Assembly (NCBI RefSeq): GCF_000242455.2
Contig: NC_019892.1
Location: forward strand, 1,116,001 to 1,180,000
From: Singulisphaera acidiphila DSM 18658
Lineage (GTDB): Bacteria > Planctomycetota > Planctomycetia > Isosphaerales > Isosphaeraceae
Length of the DNA stretch: 64,000 nucleotides
Direction: 5' to 3'
The position numbers were made by a program, and so were the translations under genes. The notes under the pieces were generated by a model. It had not been told where the DNA came from. It made no database searches and saw only the letters and a list, made by a program, of their open reading frames with translations. Every line of letters starts with the position of its first letter. The first letter of the stretch is position 1. Shown in pieces: positions 46,061-52,848 of the stretch.

Positions 46061-48109
46061 CTACAAGCGAACCTCCTGGATCTCTCCCGCCTTGAGTTGC
46101 TCAAGTAGGGTGATGCTCACTGATGAATCCGGAAACAAAAACAGCTTGAAATTCGGGTCGCGCTCGATCTGGATCGTGCCGTTATGAATCCGGTCATAGA
46201 CCCAGTGCGTCGAGACTTGAAGCCGCTCGGCGATTTGAGACACGGTGAGGTGGCCAGGGATCCGACGCGCGTGCGACTGATGCGACTTGACGAAGAGCCG
46301 ATGGCGAAGGCGAATGATCTGGACCGTGCTGACCAGCACGATGGGGCCTTTCGGAGAGCGATGGCCCTGCCGGGTCAAGTGCTTGGCAATCTCCTGATCC
46401 GACTTCCCCTGCCGAGCCAAGCTGACGATCGTCGCCTCCATCTCCTCGGCCGTCGACAGGCGGGCCAGGGAGTTCACCGTGACCGGGATCACCGCGGTGG
46501 TCGTGTCTCCCCCCTTCCAGACGATTCTCGCCTGGACCGAGTCGGGAGCCAGGCGGCGGATGACGACCTTGTCGATCAGGCAGCGGAGCAGCGTCTTCTT
46601 TTGGGGCTGAGCGAGGCCACCCTGCTCCCAGAGGCCAGGAAGATTCCGTCCGAACTGCTCGAAGGCACTCCTCAACTCGGGCGGGATCGGCGGAGTTGTC
46701 TCTTTGCTAAGGACGGCACGCTGATAGGAATCTTCAGCCTGCCGGAGTTCTCGCAAGGCGGTCTCCCAGCGTCGCTCCAACTCGGCGGTCACGAGCCGGT
46801 TGTCAGGATCGGCCCGGTGGAATTGCCGCTCGGCCAGACGGGCCTGGTAGCGGAGCCGATCGATCTGCTCCCTCCGGGCGCGATCGACCGTCTCGGCCTC
46901 GCGTCGAAGCGCAGCGGCGGCCTCGTCATAGAGGTCCAACTCGGCCGGCGCGAGGGCCGCGAAGAACGTTCGCACGACAAAATCATCGATCGGATCGGCC
47001 GGGAGGTATTGGCAGACGGGGACCTGGTACTGCTGCCGGAGAAAATTGCAGATATAGTGAGTCTTTGGTTTATACTGCACGACCATCTGGTGCCCGCATT
47101 CGCCGCAGTGAACGATCCCCTGGAGGAGTGCCTTACCCGGCCTGGGCACCCCGCGGGTCTTGTTGCGGTCGTATTCGCTGCAATTGTCCTGGAGCATGGC
47201 CTGGATCGCCTCGAACGTCGCCCAGTCGATGTAGGCGGGATACTTGTCGTTGATCCGGATCTTCCATTCTCCCATGGGGAGCCTCTTCTGGGTACGCTCG
47301 TGGGTCGAACCCGGTTTCAGCGCGAAACGCGTCCGCCCGTATACGAATGCCCCGGCATAGGCGGGATTCTCCAAGGTGGAGCAGATCGCGGGGACCGTCG
47401 GCCGGCGCCAGGCGATGTCCCCAAGGTCGTCCTTGCGGGGGATCAGGAGGTCGTCGCTGTTGAAGGAGCGCACGACCTGGGTGGCCGACTTGACCCGGAG
47501 GAAGGTCTCGAAGATCAGGGCGATCCGGTCCTGGACCTCGATGTCGGGGTGCTTGACCACCTGATTCAGGGAGTCGCGAATGAGTCCGACGGGCAGGGCC
47601 AATGCCAACTCGCCACGCTGGGCTTTGTTGAGGAGGCCCGCGGTCAGGCGGCCCCGGAGCGTATGCAGTTCCAGTTCCGAGATCTGGCCTTTCATCCCCA
47701 GGAGGAAACGACCGTCGATTGAGGACGGGTCGTGGATGCCGTCGCGATCGGCGATGAGGCAGTTGCGATAGCCGCAGATGTCGAGCAAGGGAAACCAGTC
47801 CGAGCAGTTGCGGCAGAGCCGAGCGACTTCGGTCGTGAAAATAATTCCGACATGTTCGAGTGTAATGAGACTTGCGAGTTCCTTAAGGCCGTGTCGTCCT
47901 TCGGTGGTGCTGGCGGTTCGGCCCTGATCCTCGTCGATGATCCGGATCTGGTCCTCGTACCAGCCGAGTTCAAGGGCGCGTTGCCTGAGGGCATACTGGA
48001 GCCTGGTGCTCTCCTGGTTGGTCAGGACTTGGTGGGGGCTGGACTGGCGGATGTAGAGAATCGCCAGGCGGCCAAGGTGGAACGGTTTGATGAAATCTAA
48101 TGTACTCAT
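46061..48109 (-). CDS. Large serine recombinase of element 1
   Basis: The 682-residue protein (an ATG at 48121 would add four residues) has a resolvase domain with catalytic Ser23 in LYIRQSS, the usual Arg-rich segment (ARLCRN), a Recombinase domain (about 170-300), a zinc ribbon with HCGECGHQ near residue 335, a coiled coil, and a C-terminal helix-turn-helix (LTVSQIAERLQVSTHWVYDRI). The C-terminal HTH sets it apart from phage-type integrases and from the recombinase of element 2. It has no ribosome site of its own and overlaps the upstream small gene by about 140 bases, so translation is probably coupled. Its stop lies 25 bases from the element end. Confidence 0.88.
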   Translation of the reverse strand: MSTLDFIKPFHLGRLAILYIRQSSPHQVLTNQESTRLQYALRQRALELGWYEDQIRIIDEDQGRTASTTEGRHGLKELASLITLEHVGIIFTTEVARLCRNCSDWFPLLDICGYRNCLIADRDGIHDPSSIDGRFLLGMKGQISELELHTLRGRLTAGLLNKAQRGELALALPVGLIRDSLNQVVKHPDIEVQDRIALIFETFLRVKSATQVVRSFNSDDLLIPRKDDLGDIAWRRPTVPAICSTLENPAYAGAFVYGRTRFALKPGSTHERTQKRLPMGEWKIRINDKYPAYIDWATFEAIQAMLQDNCSEYDRNKTRGVPRPGKALLQGIVHCGECGHQMVVQYKPKTHYICNFLRQQYQVPVCQYLPADPIDDFVVRTFFAALAPAELDLYDEAAAALRREAETVDRARREQIDRLRYQARLAERQFHRADPDNRLVTAELERRWETALRELRQAEDSYQRAVLSKETTPPIPPELRSAFEQFGRNLPGLWEQGGLAQPQKKTLLRCLIDKVVIRRLAPDSVQARIVWKGGDTTTAVIPVTVNSLARLSTAEEMEATIVSLARQGKSDQEIAKHLTRQGHRSPKGPIVLVSTVQIIRLRHRLFVKSHQSHARRIPGHLTVSQIAERLQVSTHWVYDRIHNGTIQIERDPNFKLFLFPDSSVSITLLEQLKAGEIQEVRL

Positions 48110-48206
48110 GAAGAATATCATGAATAACGGCTGTGATGTCTCGGCGGACCTGCTGCCTCATGGTTTGGGGGAGTCGGTTCCAGACGACTCCGGGCGGGAT
48201 GGACAT
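47970..48206 (-). CDS. Small recombinase-associated protein of element 1
   Basis: Start at 48206 with a GAGAGG tract upstream; 78 residues. The first 40 residues (PPGVVWNRLPQTMRQQVRRD, then ITAVIHDILHEYI) look like a helical accessory protein. The remaining part overlaps the recombinase N-terminus in another frame and is low in complexity (PPVQPPPSPDQPG), so the real end may be different. It overlaps the leading gene at its own 5' end. I do not know its function. Confidence 0.4.
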   Translation of the reverse strand: MSIPPGVVWNRLPQTMRQQVRRDITAVIHDILHEYIRFHQTVPPWPPGDSLHPPVQPPPSPDQPGEHQAPVCPQATRP

Positions 48207-48502
48207 GGTGCTTCGCACCTCTCGACCAGTGAAAGGAGATTCTGGATCGCTTCCACCGTGAGTTTGGTACGAGTCGACGTGGTGTGACAGGGTGCGCCGA
48301 GTGGGGTCGCCGGCAAGGGGATCCTGAGCGTCATGAACTCGCGGTAAGCGACATAGACATAGCCGGGGCTATCCGGCTGACGGCTGATGTGACGTATGGG
48401 GAATCGCCGGCCGAAGAGGGGGTGTGAGGGCTCGGTGACCTCGATCTCGTCCGGATCCGGAAGAGTCGGGTTGTGGAGGAGGGCATTCTGTTGGCGTCTC
48501 GT
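48158..48502 (-). pseudogene. Leading gene of element 1, separated from its start codon by integration
   Basis: The frame reads from the right end of the element inward (RRQQNALLHNPTLPDPDEI, then VTEPSHPLFGRRFP, YVYVAYREFMTLRIPL) to TGA at 48158-48160. It has no start codon at this end. If the element ends are joined, four codons from the left end (46046 down to 46036, reading M-R-D-R) fuse in frame, preceded by the ribosome-site-like AAAGGGG. The complete protein would have 118 residues. The VTxPxHPLFGRRF signature reminds me of the Y4bD/Y4pK family of recombinase elements, a recollection to be confirmed. Confidence 0.7.
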
Positions 48503-48503
48503 T

Positions 48504-48659
48504 TGACCGGGTCAACCATGACATCCTGATGGCGCGGCTGGCCCGACGCGTCGCCGACAAACGCCTGTTGCGGATCGTGCGTCGCTTCCTCGAAGCGGGG
48601 TTGCTCCAAGATGGCGTTTGCACCAAGCGTCATGAAGGGACACCGCAAGGCGGTCCGCT
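48504..48659 (+). pseudogene. ltrA: Group II intron reverse transcriptase, middle piece
   Basis: This 156-base piece, flanked by the two elements, encodes DRVNHDILMARLARRVADKR and later TKRHEGTPQGGPL, linking motif A to motif B. It is in frame with the piece ending at 46035 and with the piece starting at 50678. Confidence 0.9.
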
Positions 48660-48682
48660 CTCGCCCTCAACAATGTTGCAAA
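48658..48682. other. Left attachment site of element 2 (attL, element half)
   Basis: Core CT (48658-48659), then TC GCCCT, then the 15-base arm CAACAATGTTGCAAA. Together with 50653-50675 it forms the predicted 48-bp attP. Confidence 0.75.
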
Positions 48683-48814
48683 ATCGTCGCTAATCCCTGA
48701 CTCTGTCATTTCCCGATCGCGGCTCCGACCGAAGTACGGGCACGGATGGCAGCCCCAGTTCGACCCCCATCCCAGGCAGGCCGAAGGCCGCGATCTCGGA
48801 GAGGAGGAGTCGAC

Positions 48815-49024
48815 ATGATCACATCTCCAGGGAGGCCCACCCTTAGCCCTCCCATCACCCGCCATTTTGAGTTCACTCGACTTCATAGCCACTTGATTTC
48901 AACTGCATATCAATCGCTGATTCCAGTCGTCTCCCGCCACCCGGAACGGCCGCGATCTCGAACCGAGTGCCACGAGACGGAGGCGACGAACCAGGGACTC
49001 CGATCTAAGGCCGGGGGAGCTTGA
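48815..49024 (+). CDS. Small gene upstream of the element 2 recombinase
   Basis: The 69-residue protein has a very strong ribosome site (GAGGAGGAG, six bases before ATG 48815) and stops six bases before the recombinase start. Its sequence (ITRHFEFTRLHSHLISTAYQ, then LIPVVSRH) is not one I recognise. The tight spacing suggests coexpression, possibly as a directionality or accessory factor. Confidence 0.6.
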   Translation: MITSPGRPTLSPPITRHFEFTRLHSHLISTAYQSLIPVVSRHPERPRSRTECHETEATNQGLRSKAGGA

Positions 49025-49030
49025 CCTGCC

Positions 49031-50764
49031 ATGCACAATCCCAATCTTCGTGTGGCGATCTACGCCCGGGTCTCCGGTGAATCCCAGGCCAAAGAGGACA
49101 CAATCGCCAGCCAACTCGAAGTCGTCACACAACGCGTCGCCGATGATGGCTTGGAATGCGACCCCGAATCGTGCTTCGTGGACGATGGAGTCAGCGGCAG
49201 CATCCTGGTTCGCCCGGGCCTTGAACAACTCCGGGATCAGGCTGCGGCCGGCGCCATCGACCGCCTCTACGTCCTCGACCCTGATCGTCTATCACGCAAA
49301 TATGCATATCAGGTATTGCTCATTGAGGAACTCAACCATTGCGGCGTCGAGGTCGTCTTCCTTCGCAATCCCCCCGGCCGCGGACCCGAGGAGAACTTGC
49401 TGCTGCAGGTCCAGGGCATGATCGCCGAGTACGAGCGTGCCAAGATCATGGAACGTTGCCGCCGGGGCAAGCAGCACGCGGCCCGCCATGGCTCGGTCAA
49501 CGTGCTCAGTGGCGCGCCCTACGGCTACCGATACGTCGGCAAGCACGACGGCGACGGCGAGGCGCGTTATCAGATCGTGGCCGAAGAGGCACGTGTCGTG
49601 CGGAAGATCTTCGGGTGGGTCGGCCAGGAACGGTGTTCCATCGGCGAAGTCTGCCGCCGCCTGAAAGACGAGGGAGTCACCACGCGAACCGGCAAATCGG
49701 CCTGGGACCGCTCGACGGTCTGGCTGATCCTCAAGAACCCCGCCTACAAGGGGACGGCGGCCTATGGCAAGACGCGATCGGGCCCACCCAAGCGGCTGCG
49801 GCTCCGCCCGCAGCGCGGCCGCCCCGAGCATCCGAGACGCCCGGCCTCACGGGTCGATACCTTATTGGAAGATCAGATCTTAATTGATGTCCCCGGGCTG
49901 GTGAGCGAGGACCTCTTCGGGGCGGTCCAGGATCAACTCGAGGAGAACCGACAACGCCGTCGCGACCGGCCCGGTGTTGGCCGTTACCTGCTCCAGGGCC
50001 TGGTCGTTTGCCAGCGGTGCGGCTACGGCTGCTACGGTAAGCCGACGAGCCGGGCCTCAGCCAAAGGCAAGGTCCCCTACGCCTACTACCGCTGCACGGG
50101 TTCCGACGCCTACCGCTTCGGCGGCCAGCGTCTGTGCTGGAACAAGCAGGTCCGCACCGATGTTTTGGACGCCACCGTCTGGGACGATGTACGTCAGCTT
50201 TTATCCGAACCCGACCGGGTCCGGGCGGAGTACGAGCGGCGGCTGCAGGCGGCGGAGTCCGGCCCGAGCCACGAGGTGGAGCATCTCGACAAGCAGGTTA
50301 AGAATCTAAAAAAGATGATTGCTAGATTGATCGATGCTTACAGCGACGGGTTACTCGATAAGTCGGATTTCGAGCCGAGGATCTTGGCGGCGAGGGAACG
50401 CCTGGGGAAACTGGAGCATGAGTGTCGGCAGCGGATCGGCGAGGCGAGCCAAGAGGCAGAACTCCGGCTGGTGATCGGCCAGTTGGAGGAGTTCGCGAGG
50501 CGAGTTTCCCAGGAGTTGCAAGAGCCGGACTGGGACACACGACGGGAGATCGTGCGGGCCTTGGTGAAAAAGGTAGAGATCGACGAGCAGGAGATTCGCA
50601 TCGTGTATCGAGTCAGCCCATCCCCTTTTGAGGGACGCCCCCAACACGGTAGTTTGCAACATTGTTGGGGGCGTGCTCTCACCGCTCTTGGCCAACCTGC
50701 TCCTGGACGACTTGGACAAGGAACTGGAACGTCGCGGCCACCGCTTCTGTCGCTATGCCGATGA
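49031..50764 (+). CDS. Large serine recombinase (integrase) of element 2
   Basis: The protein has a resolvase domain with catalytic Ser15 in YARVSGESQ, DRLSRK and ERAKIMERCRRGK, a Recombinase domain (GAPYGYRYV, LKNPAYKGTAAYGKTR), a zinc ribbon from about residue 326 (VVCQRCGYGCYGK, YYRCTG, LCWNK) and a coiled coil (about 405-480), as in phage-type large serine integrases. Only the first 550 codons belong to the element. The frame crosses attR at 50676 and its last 27 residues are host sequence read out of frame. In a circle it would end differently. GGGGGAG precedes the start. Confidence 0.9.
   Translation: MHNPNLRVAIYARVSGESQAKEDTIASQLEVVTQRVADDGLECDPESCFVDDGVSGSILVRPGLEQLRDQAAAGAIDRLYVLDPDRLSRKYAYQVLLIEELNHCGVEVVFLRNPPGRGPEENLLLQVQGMIAEYERAKIMERCRRGKQHAARHGSVNVLSGAPYGYRYVGKHDGDGEARYQIVAEEARVVRKIFGWVGQERCSIGEVCRRLKDEGVTTRTGKSAWDRSTVWLILKNPAYKGTAAYGKTRSGPPKRLRLRPQRGRPEHPRRPASRVDTLLEDQILIDVPGLVSEDLFGAVQDQLEENRQRRRDRPGVGRYLLQGLVVCQRCGYGCYGKPTSRASAKGKVPYAYYRCTGSDAYRFGGQRLCWNKQVRTDVLDATVWDDVRQLLSEPDRVRAEYERRLQAAESGPSHEVEHLDKQVKNLKKMIARLIDAYSDGLLDKSDFEPRILAARERLGKLEHECRQRIGEASQEAELRLVIGQLEEFARRVSQELQEPDWDTRREIVRALVKKVEIDEQEIRIVYRVSPSPFEGRPQHGSLQHCWGRALTALGQPAPGRLGQGTGTSRPPLLSLCR
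50653..50677. other. Right attachment site of element 2 (attR, element half)
   Basis: Arm TTTGCAACATTGTTG (50653-50667), then GGGGCGTG, then core CT (50676-50677). Both arms match NGGGCGNG beyond the 15 bases, so the symmetry extends to the core. Confidence 0.75.
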
Positions 50765-51347
50765 TTGTAATATCTATGTCCAATCGAAGGCAGCGGGGGA
50801 GCGGGTGCTGAGGTCGGTCACCCGGTTCCTGGAGGAAGTCCTTCACCTTCGTGTCAATCGGGAGAAAAGCGCGGTGGCATTCGTCGAGGATCGCAAGTTC
50901 CTTGGCCACCGTCTCCTGAGAGGCGGTCGGCTGGGCATCGCCCCAAAGAGTCTGGAACGGGCCAAGGACCGCATCCGCGAGATCACTCGGCGCAATCGAG
51001 GCGTCGGCCTCGACCGGATGATCACCGAGCTCAACTCGTTCCTGACCGGTTGGGTGACGTACTTCCGCCACGCGGCGTGTCGTCATCACCTGAAGGACTT
51101 GGACGGCTGGGCTCGTCGCAAACTGCGATGTGCGCGGATGAAGCAATGCAAGCGAACCAAACCCCTTGTCGACTTCCTACTGCGGCAGGGAGTCCCTCAC
51201 GCCTCGGCGTGGGTGACCGCCCTGTCGGGGAAAGGCTGGTGGCGTCTGTCAGGGAGCCCTGCTGCCCACCAGGCGATGGTCCAACCGTGGTTCGACTCTC
51301 TGGGTCTGGTCAACCTCGCCCAGCGGCACGCGACGTTACAAGCCTGA
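50678..51347 (+). pseudogene. ltrA: Group II intron reverse transcriptase, C-terminal piece
   Basis: Continues motif B as SPLLANLLLDDLDKELE, then motif C with the catalytic YADD in CRYADDCNIYV, the thumb region and the maturase X domain (LNSFLTGWVTYFRHA). No endonuclease domain follows, as is usual in class C. The three pieces join to 471 codons without frameshift or stop. In the window this piece reads as an open frame from 50628, but its first 17 codons are element sequence. Confidence 0.9.
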
Positions 51348-51352
51348 AAGAA

Positions 51353-51422
51353 ACCGCCGGATGCGATGAGTACGTCCGGTGGTGTGGGAGGACGGGGGCC
51401 GCGAGGCCCCCTCCTACCCGAT
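51353..51422 (+). ncRNA. Group II intron domains V and VI
   Basis: Domain V: ACCGCCGGA (51353-51361) pairs with TCCGGTGGT (51375-51383). Domain VI: GGAGGA and GGGGGCC pair with GGCCCCC and TCCTACC, leaving the expected bulged A near the 3' end. The intron ends CCTACCCGAT at 51422. Confidence 0.85.
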
Positions 51423-51457
51423 TTGATTTCCTCAGCCGATCAACGGGCTTCTCCTGC

Positions 51458-52060
51458 TCAGGGAGTGGCGAGGTCACGGAAACGCGCGACCTCCGCTTCT
51501 CGGGCTGCCTTTCGGTTTTCTCGGTCATGGCGATGGCCATTGAAGAGTTCAGCAACGTCCCGGATTATTTGATCTGCCTCCTCCTTCGTCATCTTCGTTC
51601 CGTCTGTTTGGTGACGGCGAAGGCGATCTTTGTGTTCGATAATTTTCCGGACTGCCTGGTTGGACTCCTCGCCGTCCTCTTGCTTTGTCATCTCGGTCTT
51701 CTCCTTCTTTGCTATCTCGGCGATCGGAGGCAGCGGTACCGTCGCCTCCGGCACCGACGGCGGCTGGGGTTCATCGACGATAACGATCCAGGGTCGGTAT
51801 ATGGCCCGCTTGTATTTGGCGCTCCGCTTCGCGTGCCAGTCCGCCAACTCCCTCGCAGCCTCCTTCTCGAGAGGGCCAAATCGGGGCGTTTTCGCTCTGG
51901 TCAAATGGATCTTTTCCGACAGGGCGGAAATCTTGGCGGACTCGGCGTAGTCTCGCGACCTTTGCCAGAGCGTCTGGGTATAGCGATAGATAGGCCCGAC
52001 GCCCAGCGCGGCCAGCGCGACCAGGACCATGAGCAAGCGAAGCGAGACGCGAAATCGCAT
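51458..52060 (-). CDS. Small single-pass membrane protein, unknown function
   Basis: The 200-residue protein has an N-terminal helix (LRLLMVLVALAALGVGPIY) and a highly charged, probably coiled-coil remainder with many Lys and Glu (EIAKKEKTEMTKQEDGEES). CGGAGG lies eight bases before the start. It follows the surface protein gene at 52076 with a 15-base gap, so the two form an operon. The N-terminal pattern RxSLRxLMxLVA is common in planctomycete short membrane proteins. Confidence 0.65.
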   Translation of the reverse strand: MRFRVSLRLLMVLVALAALGVGPIYRYTQTLWQRSRDYAESAKISALSEKIHLTRAKTPRFGPLEKEAARELADWHAKRSAKYKRAIYRPWIVIVDEPQPPSVPEATVPLPPIAEIAKKEKTEMTKQEDGEESNQAVRKIIEHKDRLRRHQTDGTKMTKEEADQIIRDVAELFNGHRHDRENRKAAREAEVARFRDLATP

Positions 52061-52075
52061 TGGATAATCCTCCGA

Positions 52076-52837
52076 TCAGGCGACAATCTCGACGGAATAG
52101 TTCGAGTAGTACGTGACATAGATCGGGTTGCCGTTCGCGTCTTGCTCACTCGTATCAAAGAGAATGGACCAGATATCCGCCTCGATTTCGTCGATCAGTT
52201 GATTTTTCGCCGCCTTCTCGTTCTGAAGATGGGTTATTGAGTTCTGGGCATTCGTGATCGCGACGTTGATCTCGTAGAGGCCCTGGAGCATGATCCTGGC
52301 GTTAGGTGTGTACAGAGGCCCATCCATCCACCCGGCTGGCCACTGGCTGGTGAGTGTGAGTATCTGCGCCTTGTACCCGTTCATCGCCACGATATGATCC
52401 TGCTCCAACTGGATCTCGGCGTCGACCCCCATGTTGAACTCCGTCCGACACCGCTCAATGATATCGATGAGATCTTGGTGATTCTGCATCTGATATGTCT
52501 CGATATTAACGCGCACGCCGGGCAGCGACATTGGGATCGCCGAATCGACTTGGTCGTAGAGCGACTGGAACTCCTGGTCGGGGAGGTCGTCGCCAGAGCC
52601 ATCGAGCATGGCCCGAGCCTCCAGACGGTCAAATTCAAGACCAGGGGTGAAACGGTGACGATGTCTTCTTATTTTTTTTTCTCCTAAAATGTGTTGAATA
52701 CACAAAAGATCTGGATGCCGCAGTTTTTTTTTGTCCACCTGATTATCTACCGTAAGCTGGCACGGTATGCGAGAAGAAAAGCAAAACATCACTAGAGAGC
52801 TAGAGACCCTGCCTGGGTGGAGCATTAATTCCGACAC
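52076..52837 (-). CDS. Putative surface protein with LEARAML motif
   Basis: The longest frame has 253 residues. The planctomycete surface motif (FTPGLEFDRLEARAMLDG) lies at about 65-82 of that frame, deeper than usual, so the true start is probably internal. The only good ribosome site, AGGAG at 52681-52685 (minus strand), precedes an A-run and an in-frame ATA rather than ATG. The remainder is helical with NAQNSITHLQNEKAAKNQLI. Function unknown. Confidence 0.5.
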   Translation of the reverse strand: MSELMLHPGRVSSSLVMFCFSSRIPCQLTVDNQVDKKKLRHPDLLCIQHILGEKKIRRHRHRFTPGLEFDRLEARAMLDGSGDDLPDQEFQSLYDQVDSAIPMSLPGVRVNIETYQMQNHQDLIDIIERCRTEFNMGVDAEIQLEQDHIVAMNGYKAQILTLTSQWPAGWMDGPLYTPNARIMLQGLYEINVAITNAQNSITHLQNEKAAKNQLIDEIEADIWSILFDTSEQDANGNPIYVTYYSNYSVEIVA

Positions 52838-52848
52838 TTCTCGCTAAT

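Larger units (their letters stand above)
46036..48503. mobile_element. Serine-recombinase element 1, inserted in reverse transcriptase motif A
   Basis: About 2468 bp. The host frame is cut after TTC TT (46031-46035) and resumes at 48504 with T GAC CGG, restoring KFFDRVNHD. A TT is present at both junctions (46034-46035 and 48502-48503) and is the likely crossover dinucleotide. There is no other target duplication. The element carries three overlapping genes on the minus strand: a leading gene that has lost its start (48502-48158), a small gene, and a 682-residue recombinase. Confidence 0.85.
48658..50677. mobile_element. Serine-recombinase element 2, inserted in reverse transcriptase motif B
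   Basis: About 2018 bp. The host string CTCTC occurs at both junctions (48658-48662 and 50676-50680). Joining at CT restores QGGPLSPLLAN. Just inside the ends lie perfect 15-bp inverted repeats: CAACAATGTTGCAAA at 48668-48682 and its complement at 50653-50667. The element holds a small gene and a large serine recombinase, both on the plus strand. Confidence 0.88.
45030..51422 (+). mobile_element. Class C-like group II intron carrying two nested serine-recombinase elements
   Basis: The 5' end is GTGCGCC directly after a terminator T-run, and the 3' end is CCTACCCGAT at 51422. Between them lie RNA domains I-III (45030-45445), a reverse transcriptase gene split in three pieces, and domains V and VI (51353-51422). 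The terminator target and the lack of an endonuclease domain in the reverse transcriptase fit bacterial class C. Without the two insertions (46036-48503 and 48660-50677) the intron would be about 1.9 kb, normal for the class. A relic of the same family lies at 5146. Confidence 0.88.

Noticed and set aside
46184..47722. 512-residue open frame on the plus strand inside element 1
   Set aside because: Antisense to the serine recombinase, which has all catalytic motifs.
48649..50681. Target-site duplication around element 2 (GGCGGTCCGCTCTCGCC against GGGGGCGTGCTCTCACC)
   Set aside because: Only CTCTC is identical. The rest of the similarity comes from the attP arm resembling attB, so this is site-specific recombination and not a transposase-made duplication.
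45446..51347. Diversity-generating retroelement or retron reverse transcriptase
   Set aside because: The reverse transcriptase has a maturase X domain and is flanked by intron ends and domains V/VI. No template/variable repeat pair or msr/msd-like RNA is seen.
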